Shown here: piece by piece, positions 47,856 to 59,300 of the stretch | Layout of the letters: the number at the start of each line of letters is the position of its first letter | Numbering within the stretch: position 1 is the stretch's first letter | Assembly: GCA_020796225.1 (NCBI GenBank) | Contig: CM036753.1 | Span: forward strand, 4,021,001 to 4,085,000 | Length of the DNA: 64,000 nucleotides | Direction: 5' to 3' | Source of the DNA: Arion vulgaris | Taxonomy: Eukaryota; Mollusca; Gastropoda; Stylommatophora; Arionidae | Position numbers and translations under genes: made by a program | The notes under the pieces: generated by a model | What the model was told of the DNA's origin: nothing | The model's database searches: none | Seen by the model: only the letters and a program-made list of their open reading frames with translations

Positions 47856-48229
47856 TATTACTTTCCTACATCGTTAAACCATACGACTAAAAAGTATCCC
47901 TACTGTTTATATTTATGTTAAAATCCAACATTACTTATGAAGCGCGGTGTTCAATTTGTTTCTCAAAACTATATACGTTTTTTTCTGTGCAGCGTCTGTA
48001 AGAAAGACATTTTATAAATAGATTTGAGTTGCTAGCCCGAACTCAAAGCATTTTAACGTGAAATAGTATTTGATCAAAAGATCAAAATGTATACTTAGAG
48101 GTTACTGTTAAGATTTTAAGTATAAAAAGCCCCACATTATATTACTACATCTAGTGAGTTATACTGTAGCACAATATCAGAAGTGTATGTATTTTTACTG
48201 ATGTTTATCTCTTGTCTTATATGAATCAG
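47856..48229. other. No gene recognised
   Basis: End of intron 5. Confidence 0.5.
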
Positions 48230-48296
48230 GTGTTGGATTAAAAGCTCAGGCTACCTACAGTGGATACTATACGCACCAAACCTTGGATGTTTAGTG
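48230..48296 (+). CDS. Class B1 GPCR exon: ECL2 and start of TM5
   Basis: 67-base exon with acceptor atgaatcag (ends 48229) and donor gtaagt (48297). One base completes Met, then CWIKSSGYLQWILYAPN: the Cys-Trp pair is the conserved ECL2 cysteine (disulfide partner of Cys3.29) followed by its usual tryptophan, and QWI-x-x-x-P is the usual TM5 entry. It leaves at phase 0, as the next exon requires. Confidence 0.9.
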
Positions 48297-48539
48297 GTAA
48301 GTCAACAAGTCTACACATTTCAATGTCTCTCAATTGGAAAATTATGAGTATGAAAACAGGAGATGAAGGAGAGATGCCAACCATGTCACCGCCTCTGTAA
48401 CCGCCCGACCTCCATTGTCAAACTACTTGTGGTTGTCGCGTTGAGCCCACTGTTTTCTCTTATTTATTTTCTCCTGATGTTGCTAGCGAAAATATCCCAC
48501 TCACATTGTTGTTGACGAATATTATCGGTGTAAATAACT

Positions 48540-49280
48540 ACATCTGTTCTCAGCTTCATTTCTGCCTCTATTTTCTCAGACCTCCACTTTCCAGCCTCCA
48601 CTTTTCTCACCTCACGTTAAACTACATCTGTTCTCAGCCTCCACTTTCTCAGCCTCACTTTAACCTACAATGTTCTCAGCCTCCTCACTATTTCTCAGCC
48701 TCCACTTTAACTACATCTGTTCTCAGCCTCCACTTTCTCAGCCTCCACTTCCATGTTCTCAGCCTCCACTTTAACTACATATGTTCTCAGCCTCCACTTT
48801 CTCAGCCTCCACTTTAACTACATATGTTCTCAGCCTCCACTTTCTCAGCCTCCACTTTTTCAGCCTCCACTTTAACTACATCTGTTCTCAGCCTCCACTT
48901 TCCAGCCTCACTTTACTGCATCTGTTCTCAGCCTCCACTTCTCAGCCTCCACTTCTCAGCCTCCACTTCTCAGCCTCATTCTCGCCTCATTCCAAAATTC
49001 TCAGCCTCACTTTAACTACATCTGTTCTCAGCCTCCACTTTAACTGCATCTGTTCTCAGCCTCCACTTTCTAGCTCTCACTTCTCATCTTTCTCAGCCTC
49101 CACTTTCTCAGCCTCCACTTTAACTACATCTGTTTCATTGATGGCATTCACAAGATTCTCAACTCCCCTTTAACTACATCTGTTTCTTAGCTCCACTTTC
49201 TCAGCCCACTTCTCAACCTCCACTTTAACTACATCTGTTTCATTGAGTGTGCATTCACAAGGGTTTTTAACTCCACTTTA
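48540..49280 (+). repeat. Composite CAGCCTCCACTTT minisatellite, indel-rich
   Basis: Motifs CTCAGCCTCCACTTTCTCAG and TTTAACTACATCTGTTCTCAG alternate irregularly with many one-base losses. Begins about 245 bases after the ECL2 exon. Confidence 0.92.
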
Positions 49281-49284
49281 ACTA

Positions 49285-50009
49285 GTGATGGATTATGTTC
49301 ATCACATTTTTAATAGATGTAATAACTGTGAAAGTAGTCTGAAATTGAGGTGCACAGCAATCCATTCCCTTCCTCGTTTAATTCCGGAAGGTCCACATAT
49401 TTTTTCAAGAGTATCTTCCGCCTGATTCAACCATCTCTTGAGACTACATCATCTCTCCTTAATGAGTTCTTCATGGAGGGGATGTTTCATATTTGCGTTG
49501 AATGTTAGATATGATCGAACCCTCCAAGTTTTAATTCTGTAAGCAATAGTGGGGAGGTCAAGAAGGAATCACATTGCAACTCCTGGTCACAGTGCAACTC
49601 CTGGTATATCTTTGGTGCATCCTACAATGATGCGCATGCCCTCATTCTAAATTATTTCCAGTCTCACTATCTGCGTAGGACTAATCGTGACGATAGTACA
49701 TATATATTATATACATGATAGAACGAAGCCCTGGTACAGGAGCACAATAAGGTGTTGCTTAATGTTAGCAACCTACATGATTATTATTCTCCCTAAATAA
49801 TCACGTTGCAAATTCTGAAAAACAAAGAGTCAAATAGACGGACATACGATCAGTCGAAAAGCATCTATGAGCTATGTGGGTGTAAAGCTTGATATGAGCC
49901 TATGCTGTAGGGATTGTATCGACCAAGTTATTGCCAGAGCTCGCAAAACACTATCCTTACTGAGAATCCATATCACAGCTTAAGTACGGTTTATGGTTGC
50001 ACCAGAGAT
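49285..50009. other. No gene recognised
   Basis: Intron 6 sequence; 49330-49980 has slightly higher complexity and may be an old repeat but nothing was identified. Confidence 0.4.
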
Positions 50010-50020
50010 GTCACGCTATG

Positions 50021-50274
50021 CGCCCGAGTGGTTACCGGGGCCCAAATTTAGGGTGTGAAGAATAGAACCACTGTTACCTGCTACGCATGTCGTAAGAGGC
50101 GACTAAGGAGGTGCGGCTGAAATCGGATGCACATGTCCTAAACGTGTAGAAGTCTATGCGTTTAGGGGCCTACCAAACCAATGTGCAACGTATACACGTT
50201 CTTGACAAAGATCAAACATATCACAAGAGTGATTAAGGTTGGTCGTAAAGAACGAACGCAAAGAAGAAGAAGAA
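50021..50274 (+). mobile_element. SINE-1 with 11-bp TSD
   Basis: Full-length plus-strand copy: head CGCCCGAGTGGTTACCGGGG, body TGTCGTAAGAGGCGACTAAG, GTCCTAAACGTGTAGAAGTC, 3' end GAACGAACGCAAAGAAGAAG. TSD GTCACGCTATG at 50010-50020 and GTCGCGCTATG at 50275-50285. Confidence 0.94.
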
Positions 50275-50394
50275 GTCGCGCTATGCCATGATGCGGTACA
50301 GTTCTTCTTGTAACGTATTAGCAATCTCAACAGTGTTTCTACTTTGTCTGTTCATCATGTTGTTGCCTGCAGATGAAAGTATCATTACCATGTT

Positions 50395-50545
50395 AAGTAG
50401 TTACTGCTTTGAAATCATTATGCTTACTACGTTGAATAATGTTGGTAGTTGCTGCTTTGAAATCCTTATTCTTACTACGTTGAATAATGTTGGTAGTTGC
50501 TGCTTTGAAATCATTATGGTTACTACGTTGAATAATGCTGGAGAT
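50395..50545 (+). repeat. 48-bp repeat, 3 copies
   Basis: Unit GTAGTTGCTGCTTTGAAATC plus ATTATGCTTACTACGTTGAA and TAATGTTG. Confidence 0.93.
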
Positions 50546-50631
50546 AGCGTAGACACCTGTGCTATGCCTGGTGAAATTGTTGTGGGAACAGAGTACAAAT
50601 TATCACACATGAGTGAAACTTTTCTCTCGAA

Positions 50632-50732
50632 CAATATCTTGCAATCCATCTCATGAGCAATATCTTAATCATCTCATGGCAATATCTGCAATCCATCTCA
50701 TGAGCAATATCTTGCAATCCATCTCATGAGCA
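50632..50732 (+). repeat. 26-bp repeat, about 4 copies
   Basis: Unit CAATATCTTGCAATCCATCT plus CATGAG, one copy shortened. Confidence 0.9.
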
Positions 50733-50969
50733 ATGTATCGATTTCAGGTTTTTTCCTGTCATCTTTCAATATGTAAATATATCATCTGAAAGAAAGTAAT
50801 TCTTAGATTATTGCAAATATTTATAATTTATCAGAAATTTCGTCTATATTATAGCCATTGTACTATATAAATCTAGGGAAACCTTCTGAAATGTTTTGTA
50901 CGATTTAATTGGATTAAAGAAACCAATGTTTATATTAGTCGTATCCTCTAATAGTTTCTATATTTGATA

Positions 50970-51222
50970 TGATACACCGCTGTTGGTCTATATGATACAC
51001 CGCTGTTGGTCTATATGATACAACACTGTTGATCTATATGATACACCGCTGTTGGTCTATATGATACACCGCTGTTGATCTATATGATACACCGCTGTTG
51101 GTCTATATGATACACCGCTGTTGATCTATATGATACACCGCTGTTGATCTATATGATACACCGCTGTTGGTCTATATGATACACCGCTGTTGGTCTATAT
51201 GATACACCGCTGTTGGTCTATA
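50970..51222 (+). repeat. 23-bp minisatellite, about 11 copies
   Basis: Unit CTATATGATACACCGCTGTT plus GGT, with GGTC/GATC alternation. Confidence 0.96.
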
Positions 51223-51419
51223 ATAAAATAGAATGTGTTGATGCCAATTACAACAAAACCAAAACAAACAGAAAAACCACCAGTATGTTATGTGAAATAT
51301 GAGCAATGTTGTCAATATTGAAACAATAGTTTGCTATTGTTGCTGTTTACCTTTGTTATGTGCCATTAAATAAAAGGTATAACCATCAGTTATCGTTTCA
51401 CATTGCACATATGAGTTTG

Positions 51420-52018
51420 GTTAGGTTTGTATGTGAAATGTAAGGCACGTCTGCCCAGCGTGTTCGTAGCGCGTTGGACTACGGGTGACTATCCCTCTGT
51501 GTGTGCGGGTTCAATTCCGGGGATGGCAGAAAAAGCCACAGATTCCCCAGATTTACGGTGTTCGTGGCACCGAACCGAAGAGTTACGATGTCCATGGCAC
51601 CGAGCCGAAGAGCTGAAAACTCAAGTGCTTCTGGATCGAGAAAAAAAAAAGTGAAATGTAATGATTATGAAATCTTACCAACAACCCCAAGAAAGACATC
51701 GAGACACCAACATCAGCATGAGAAAGAAAGTTGGGACAGAACCTTGGTTGAATTACATTGAGAAACACAAAAATAAAACGATTCGGCCACTTAATAAGAA
51801 TGTGACCAAACTCCAATTTATACAGAGTCTTCTACAACAGAACATCAAGAAGAACACAAGAGGAAAACCACGAAACATATGATTAGATGACATAGCCGAA
51901 TCCTATCACAACGTAAAAATAACAATCACTCAAGCCACTAAAGCAGCGCAAGACAAAAACAGAACCACGACACTGCAACAACACGGTAACAGTGTGACGA
52001 CAAAAGAAGAAGAAGAAT
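51420..52018 (+). pseudogene. nLTR-A 3' region interrupted by SINE-2
   Basis: 51662-52018 aligns with 21925-22279: ttaccaacaacccc, acaccaacatcagcatgag, a degraded FGHLIRM segment and gtgtgacgacaaaagaagaa. The piece just left of the SINE, tatgtgaaatgtaa, continues the alignment (compare catgtgaaatgtggtgcctg at 29003). Confidence 0.85.
51444..51650 (+). mobile_element. SINE-2 with 11-bp TSD
   Basis: Same family as 16768-16973, same orientation: GCGCGTTGGACTACGGGTGA head, box B GCGGGTTCAATTCC, A-rich tail. The TSD GTGAAATGTAA is exact at 51433-51443 and 51651-51661. Confidence 0.95.
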
Positions 52019-52019
52019 A

Positions 52020-52275
52020 AGTTTAAGTATGCTCAATGTGTATGTACATACAATCTATGGGACCTGCATTGATCTGTGTCAGGCATAATCGTATTGATTA
52101 ATCACGAACTCAACATACCTCTAACGTAGACAATTTCATCTCAGATTAGACAACAATTAAATATATGTTCAAGAATTCAACCTGCATTTAACAATGACCA
52201 TTGATCTTCGATATAATCTCTCTAGCATTCAATCGCTTGCATTAAATTTATACATAACTTAACAACACGTTTTAC
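52020..52275. other. No gene recognised
   Basis: Unique-looking sequence. Confidence 0.5.
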
Positions 52276-52277
52276 TT

Positions 52278-52725
52278 CATCTTCTTCTTCTTCATTTTTC
52301 AAATCCTAGCGGAGCACAGGTTTTCAACAAATCTTTTCCATTACTTCCACTTTCTTGCTATCCCTTCCAATTCTTTACAAGTCTTGCTCGTCATTTCAAT
52401 ATCAGTCTCCAGCGCTCTCTTCTTCAAGTATTTCTAAGCCTTCCCATACTCCTCTTTCCCTGGGGGCTCAAAAACAGCGCCTGTATTAGAATGCTTCCTG
52501 TCGGTCTTCTCAGTGTGTGTCCTATTCAACATCAGCGTCTCCTTCTTATCCCTTTTCCCACTGTTTAGTTCATTATCTGTTTAGCTCTTTCTCTGAGTTC
52601 ATCTTTCGTAATCTCATCGCACGATCTCAGTCCCTGTATTATACGTAAACATCTATTTATGAAGGTCTGTAGTTTCTAGTACTTACTTTTGTTGTCTACC
52701 ATGTCTCCGAGCCATACATTTTAGT
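52278..52725 (-). pseudogene. Non-LTR C-terminal remnant (nLTR-F), minus strand
   Basis: Minus strand, right to left, gives FINRCLR-I (near 52655), CDEITKDELRERAKQIMN, and KRALETDIEMTSKTCKELEG, followed by an AAG/GAA tail (cttcttcttc at 52280). This order (F-I-N-R-C-L-R, then a terminal helix) is a common C-terminal signature of animal non-LTR ORFs. Many stops. Confidence 0.6.
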
Positions 52726-53177
52726 TCAGCATTTACAGTAAATATTTAATTTGAATGTTGGTTTCGAAATGAAATGTTATGAAAAGAAATATGGACTTCA
52801 TTAGAAGCTGGTAGTGTTACTGAGTTCAGAACATAATAAATAAAATAATCCAAATAATCATTGAAATTACTTGATTAGAGCAATAAATACAAGCAGTGCT
52901 AATATAAAACTGGCAACGTGAAGGAAAAGTGAAAATAAAAATTGTTTATTTAACCAAGCATCTTAAAGATAAGAGACTTGGAAACCTTGATAAAATCAAA
53001 TAAACATGTCAATCAAAAATTCATTCACTGGTTTCCAATCTTCATTTGTGGAATACACATTTATTTAAAGATTACATGAAAGCTAAAACCGAATTATTGA
53101 TTTGAGAAATTAATAATATTAGTAACGATACAAATAAATAGAAATTACTTTAGAAAATTGGAAAAGTACAAATAAAT
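52726..53177. other. No gene recognised
   Basis: AT-rich intron 6 sequence. Confidence 0.5.
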
Positions 53178-53187
53178 ATAGTTTATA

Positions 53188-53460
53188 GTAAAGTAAAGGA
53201 ACCCTTTCATACCTTGTGGTATATAGGTCAATAAAGTGTTAGGCCTGCATTTTTCATTGACCGTCGGCACACGATGGGTGATGTGGTCAGCATCACGCCG
53301 GCCGCCTTTACTTTCCCAGAGCATGTCTGGTACCCAGTTGAGGCTGGGTCGACCGAGAGCCGTCGTGGTCGGGAAAAATTCCACGCGCCTTGCGGGAGCT
53401 GAACCCACACCACCAGCCTTGCGAAGCGAGTTCACTAACAACTACGCTACAGCGGCTCTC
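53188..53460 (-). mobile_element. SINE-5 with 10-bp TSD
   Basis: Uninterrupted minus-strand copy. TSD ATAGTTTATA is exact at 53178-53187 and 53461-53470. On the minus strand the head reads GTAGCGTAGTTGTTAGTGAA (box A-like), then GTGGGTTCAGCTCCCG (box B-like); the body has GTGATGCTGACCACATCACC. Confidence 0.93.
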
Positions 53461-53470
53461 ATAGTTTATA

Positions 53471-53612
53471 TTCCCAAAATAAAACTCCCTTGTAAATAAT
53501 TGTTACATTATATGCATTTATGTAGCAATTAGCACAAAAACAGAATGATAAATTATGCAAATTCACTTTATTATACATTATGCCGTTGTATAAAATCTTT
53601 GTCGCAAACATA
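53471..53612. other. No feature
   Basis: Short AT-rich stretch. Confidence 0.5.
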
Positions 53613-54010
53613 AACATCATCATCAGATGCCGTACCAGCTAGTGTAGGCGATCATGAATATCCAGAAATCTCTGTCTCTGGTGTTGGCTATCCTCTCAAA
53701 TGTTGACGCTATGCCGTGTCATGAAGTCAGGTTAATATTCTCTCTGTCTTCCTCTGTCTCTGGTATTGGCTATCTTCTCAAATGTTGACGCTATGCCGTT
53801 TCATGAAGTCAGGCTAATATTCTCTCTCTGTCTTCCTCTGTCTCTGGTGTTGGCTATTCTCTCAGATGATGACGCTCTGCCGTGCCACGAAGTCAGGCTA
53901 TCCAAAATGTTGTCTCTATGTCTTTCTCTGTCTCGTCTCCCCTCGATTCGACCGGTTGTTACAATGTGTTCTGAACCTCCCTTTCTCATCACATGTGCAA
54001 ATAAATGATG
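53613..54010 (-). pseudogene. nLTR-B 3' end with triplicated segment, minus strand
   Basis: The tail catcatcatc lies at 53617, then the reverse complement of the nLTR-B terminal region. The segment tctctggtgttggctatcct to gtcaggctaatattctctct (about 85-90 bases) is present three times in tandem at 53670-53920. Minus-strand coding pieces EHIVTTGRIEGRRDR and LDSLTSWHGRA are readable. Confidence 0.88.
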
Positions 54011-54306
54011 ACCGCGTCTTTCTTATATTGACAATAAATTGTAATTATAAACATACACATACCGAACTATAGAAATTCAAGGAAGTCCAAAAAAAACATA
54101 TCAAAAATGTAATTTGTATAATCATTATTTATTGTTATGTATCTGATAAGTAGGTAGGAGTATATATATATTGTTCTCGTATTGCGATGTTATGTTTTAC
54201 TTTCCAAACTTTTCTCTATAAATTGCAAACATTGTTAGTCGTGAGTAATTTTGATTCCTTGGATTGAAAATAAATTTATTTGAATATTGATGATGTATTT
54301 TCACAG
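54011..54306. other. End of intron 6, no feature
   Basis: AT-rich. Confidence 0.5.
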
Positions 54307-54389
54307 GCCAATTTATTTTTCTTATGCAACATTCTTCGGATACTTCTAACACAACTACAATCTCATCCAAACGAGCCTAGTAACTTCAG
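54307..54389 (+). CDS. Class B1 GPCR exon: TM5 and ICL3
   Basis: Acceptor tgatgtattttcacag ends at 54306; donor gtaagt starts at 54390. It reads A-NLFFLCNILRILLTQLQ, the conserved TM5 with its Asn, then an intracellular loop SHPNEPSNF and two bases of an Arg codon. The last 50 bases and the first intron bases are duplicated in tandem immediately downstream (see 54340-54493), creating a second copy of the donor at 54467. Use of that second donor would meet an in-frame TAA immediately after the normal exon end. Confidence 0.93.
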
Positions 54390-54493
54390 GTAAGTCTAAA
54401 CTCTTATATATCATATATACTTCTAACACAACTACAATCTCATCCAAACGAGCCTAGTAACTTCAGGTAAGTCTAAACTCTTATCTATCACAT
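54340..54493 (+). repeat. 77-bp tandem duplication spanning the 3' part of the TM5 exon and its donor
   Basis: 54340-54416 is repeated at 54417-54493 with only two or three differences. It carries the last 50 coding bases, the gtaagt donor and 27 intron bases. The second copy is not needed for the reading frame and sits in intron 7. Confidence 0.95.
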
Positions 54494-55588
54494 ATACGAT
54501 GAAGATTAATTACTTTGTATGTTTGTCTCAATTATCTGCAGATATCTTAATATCCTATGGACTTGACATTTTTTGGCAAGTGTGTAGTTTAGACATGGGA
54601 AGATGTCAAAGTTATAAGTCTCTGCTATTTGTTTGTTTCTACAACCATATTCCAATTTAACGCATATGGTCATCATGTACAGAAATCGCCGAACATGGCT
54701 ATCAGTGTTTTCACGACGTTCACGGTAACGTGATAAGCAGAGGCCATGTTGTTATATTCTGGTAACGTCTTACGCACATCAGTCACTCGAATACTAACAT
54801 ATTTATTGATATTTCAACATGTCTGTTCTGTGACCGAATGTATAAGATGCTCGGCTGCTATCCTAAAGACAACATGTTCAATTCACGGGATTCAAAATTA
54901 TTTTCAAACATGTATTAACACATTTGATTATGAGAACTACAGAACTTTATTTGTATCGATAGAACTGACTTAATAAATTATATTTGCAAACTGTCATTTG
55001 TCAACTTTCACGGGAACTTGAATTCTATTGTATCAGGTTTTACTGGCAATCGGAATAAGGAACATTGTAAATTGTAATTTGTCAACTTTCACTGGAATTC
55101 TGTTGTATCAGGTTTTACTGGCAATCGAAATGAGGGACATTTTAATCTGATGTGGTCAAGCGACAAAGTTTTCAAACATGGAGAGAAAACGTATTGTTTT
55201 AATGGGGAAGAAGCCGATTTTGAGGCATCGGGGTATTTTTCTTTATCGGACTTGACAACTCGATTTAAACTAAATTCCCCGTTCGAAGAATGGATAAAAT
55301 TGTTAGTCACTAGTAAATACGCATTGTAACTTACGGTACCGTTAGAAATTACCGTTAGAAATTTTTGGTAAGTTTTTTTTTTCCAACAGTCACTAATATT
55401 TGTTCAATGTTTATTCATTGATCATATTCATTGGCTCCGATGCTTCCCTGGAGTCATTAAAACTCCTTTCTCTCTTACTACTATTACTACTACACTTGTC
55501 TTTCAACTACACCAATACTGAAACTACTGCTAACAGTATTTGTTCAAAACAACAAAACGACGTTTTCTGCAACCAGTTATATTATCAA
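54494..55588. other. Intron 7, short duplication
   Basis: The phrase ttgtcaacttt(c)ac(g/t)gg with aattctgttgtatcaggtttta and actggcaatcg is present twice (about 55000-55050 and 55076-55130). No gene recognised. Confidence 0.55.
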
Positions 55589-55589
55589 T

Positions 55590-55995
55590 ACTGACATTAC
55601 TACTACTACTACTACCACCACTAAAACTACTACTACTACTACTACCACCACTGCTACTACTACTATCCCTATTACTACAACTTCTACCGCTACAATTACA
55701 TTCAATACTACAATTACTGTTACTACTACTAAAACTACTACCACTACTGTTACTACTGCTACAACTACTTGTACTACTACTTTTGCTACGGTTATTACTA
55801 ACACTACTATTACTACAATTACTACTACATATTTTACTACTACTGCTGCTGCAACCACCACTACTTCTGCTACTACTACTACTATTACTACTATTACTAC
55901 TGCTATTACAACTGTTGCTACTGCTTTTAACCCTACTACTTCTACTACTACTACTACTACTGCTGCTACTGCCACTACTACTACTATTATTACCA
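55590..55995 (+). repeat. Imperfect (ACT)n trinucleotide tract
   Basis: About 400 bases of CTACTACTAC with ACC, GCT and ATT interruptions. It ends directly before the polypyrimidine tract of the TM6 exon. Serine-, leucine- or valine-rich frames in it are not genes. Confidence 0.97.
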
Positions 55996-56010
55996 CACAT
56001 TTTTTTTCAG

Positions 56011-56146
56011 ACGTGCACTGAAAGCAACATTTGTCCTCATACCCCTTTTCGGCGTACAACTATTTGTAACTGTTTATAGACACCCTGCAGGACAGCCAGG
56101 TGCACCAGAATATGAGAAATTCTCAGTTTGTGTACTCAATTCTCAG
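56011..56146 (+). CDS. Class B1 GPCR exon: TM6, ECL3, start of TM7
   Basis: Acceptor is a run of eight T followed by CAG (ends 56010); donor gtaagt at 56147. One base completes Arg, then RALKAT and FVLIPLFGVQLFVTVY. The basic K-A-T stretch at the ICL3/TM6 border and the P-L-F-G kink are class B1 TM6 hallmarks used in G-protein activation. ECL3 is RHPAGQPGAPEYEKF and the exon ends VCVLNSQ, where the family normally continues G-F-x-V in TM7. No continuation was recognised between 56147 and 64000, so the last exon(s) are probably outside the window. A 400-base (ACT)-type trinucleotide tract ends about 15 bases before the exon. Confidence 0.95.
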
Positions 56147-56394
56147 GTAAGTGGTCTGTCTACCAGATCAGTAATTGCTACATGTATGCAAGTATGTCCT
56201 TAGAAACTGTTGAGATTTTTGCCAGTATAACAGTGCATTGAATTGTTCTAACAATGCAATGTTTATTTCCCGATACTATTACAACTTGTGTTTATGTTGT
56301 TCAAGTATGTGTTTAGGAACCGTAAAGACAAACACATCTGTTAATGTTAATATTTTAATAATATATATATGCTCAGTCAAAACACACTATCACA
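56147..56394. other. Start of intron 8, no coding continuation found
   Basis: No TM7 exon with a Q-G-F-x-V-like start recognised. Confidence 0.5.
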
Positions 56395-59300
56395 GTAAAT
56401 GGGACTGAGCTATGACAAGTGCAACAATTTAAATACCTCGGAGCCCTGGTAACATCAGATGGCAGATGTAGATCAAAAATAAAGAGCAGAATAGGGCAGG
56501 TGAAAGCAACGTTTCAGAAAACGATAAGCATTATATGCAACAAGTCATTGTCAGTTAAGATCAGAATGATAGTGTTACAGTGCTACATAGAACCAATACT
56601 GACATACGGATGTGAGTCATGAACAATGAACACGCAGGTCGAAAAATATATGAGGGCCACAGAGATGTGGTTATTACAGAAGAATGATGAGAATCCCATG
56701 GACTTCTAAAATGACTAATATGAAGGTGGTGAATAAGGTCAAGACACAGATAAAGCTTATCATCAATATAAGATAGAGACAATCAATCAAGTGCCATGCC
56801 TGCCGGCGTAGGCGATCATGTCTCTCACAACTCTCTTTGCTTGGTGCATGTAATCAGTTCTGACGTCGATATTTTGTCGAACCATGATGTCAGGCCATCT
56901 AACATCTTCTCCCTCTGTCTTCCACGATCTCTCCTTCCCTGAATTTTACCTGTAGTCACCAAATGTTCTAAACCCTCTCTTCGCATTATATGCCCGAAGA
57001 ACCTTGATTGTCGGATTCTTATTCTTTTTGATAAGGTTTCTTTGTGTGCAGACCTGATTTAAAAACCTCAACGTTTGTTTTCTTTGCTGTCCATGGAATT
57101 CTCAACATTCTTCTGTAAAACCACATCTCTGTGGCTTCCAATGATCGTATTGATTGTTTGTTCAGTGTCCATGATTCGCTGCCATACATCAGAATTGGTT
57201 CAATATAGCATTGGAGTATTCGTTTTCGCAGTGTCATTGGTAGTGAGTTCACGCATAGTGTGTTCTTCATTTTCATAAAAGCTGCTTTCGTTTGAGCTAT
57301 TCTACTCCTAATCTCTGTTGTACATCTTCCATCTGGTGTTAAGAATGTTCCTAGATACTTGAATCGATGGACTTGTTTCAGTGTTGTGTTATTTATTTTG
57401 ATATTGCATGTTGGTGTTTCTTGTTTCTTGGAGACAACCATAACCTCTGTTTCTTTATATTCATGCTTAATCCTTTCTTTTCACTTTCTCTCACTAGTAT
57501 GTCTATCAAGTCTTGCAGATCGTGTTCATTTGTAGCCATGAGAATTGTGTCATCAGCGTATCTTAGGTTGTTTATGTTTTGTCCACCGACTGCTATTCCT
57601 GTCTTTTCTTCTATAGATCTCATAATGTTTTCGCTATATAAGTTGAATAGGTCTGGTGAGAGTACGCACCCTTGTCGTACTCCTAACTGTATCGCCTGAT
57701 AGATTCCAATCTTACTCTCTAGTCTAATGGCTGCGGTTTGTTGCCAGTACAAATTCTTGATCAGTCTAAGATCTTTACCATCAATATTTATACTTTCTAA
57801 CATGCTGATTATTTCTCCATGTTTTACTTTATCGAAAGCTTTTGCGTAGTCTATGAAACATAGGTATAAGTCCAACTTCATTTCTATTGATCTTTCCATT
57901 ATTGTTCTTATTGTATATATTGCGTTGTTTGTTCCTCTGCGTTCAACAAAGCCACATTGTTCTTCCTTAACTTCTGGTCTTATTTTGTTTCGTACCCTTC
58001 TCATAATAATGCTGAAAAGTAGTTTTGTTACGTGACTCATGAGGCTGATTGTGCGGTGTTCTTCGCATTCTATCGTTCCTGCTTTCTTTGGTAGTGCTAT
58101 AAAAATGGATTGTCGTAAATCTTTGGGTACATATCCAGTGTTGTAGATGTCATTGAATAATTTTGTTAAAACGCCTATGCCCAATTCGCCTGTTGCTTCT
58201 ATTTCTTCTGTTGTTATGTTGTCTGGTCCTGGGGTTTTTCCTTTTTCGTGTGTCTTATGGCATTGATAACTTCTGATGGAAGTATTTGTGGTCCTTCATG
58301 GTTGTAATTGATGTTTATTTCTTGTCTGTTATCACTGTATAAGTCCTTAATGTACTCTGTCCATCTTTCTATTTTCTTGTCTGTTTCCATCAGGATATCT
58401 CCCTGCTTTGATTTTAAACATCCAGTAGTTGTACGTTTACGTCTGCCAAGTAAGTCGTCTACGGTTTCGTATATTGATTTGGGGTTTTCTTTGTGTTCTG
58501 TTTCGATCTGTTTGCATTTTTCATTTAGCCATTCTTCTTTTGCTGTTTTACATTTTTGTCTTATCTCTTTATTGATTCGATCATATTCTACTTTATTATG
58601 TTTGTTTTTCCTTCTATTTTCCATTAATTCCAAAATGTCTTCCGTCATCCATTTCTTTTTGATCCGTTGACATGTTGTGTGGGTTAGTTCCTTTGACGTT
58701 TGTTGGATTGATTCTTTAAGCATCTGCCATTGTTCTTCTATTGTTTCTATTTTTTCCATAGCGTTATATCTGTTTTGTATAATGCGTTTAAATGAGTCTT
58801 TCACTTTTGTGTCAGTCTTGAGTGTTGATGAGTTCGATATGATGTTTCTTGCGCTCCTCTTTATCTTCTTCAGTTTTATTCTTACTTTTCCTATCAGTAG
58901 TGCATGGTCACTGTCGCAATCTGCACCTGGTCTTGTTTTTATATTTAGCAGTCCATTTCGAAATCGTTTATTTATCATAATATAGTCAATTTGATTGTGT
59001 GTGTTGTTATCTGGACTTCTCCATGTCCATAGTCTTCTCGGATGATGTTTAAACCAAGTGTTGCCAATTATCATGTTGTTTATTGTTGCCCATTCTATAA
59101 GTGTGTTCCCCCTATCGTTTTTCTCTCCTAGGCCACATCCTCCAGTTGTCTCGTCTACCTTTTCAGAGCCCACCTTAGCATTGAAGTCACCCATTACAAT
59201 TGTCACTTCATGAGCCTTGCACTGTTTTATAGCTATTTGTAACTGGTTGTAGAAATCATCTAGTTCTTCTTCTGTACTATCTGTTGTTGGTGCGTATATC

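Noticed and set aside
55530..56079. Ser-, Val- and Leu-rich frames around the TM6 exon
   Set aside because: Produced by the (ACT)n tract; the true coding part is only 56011-56146.
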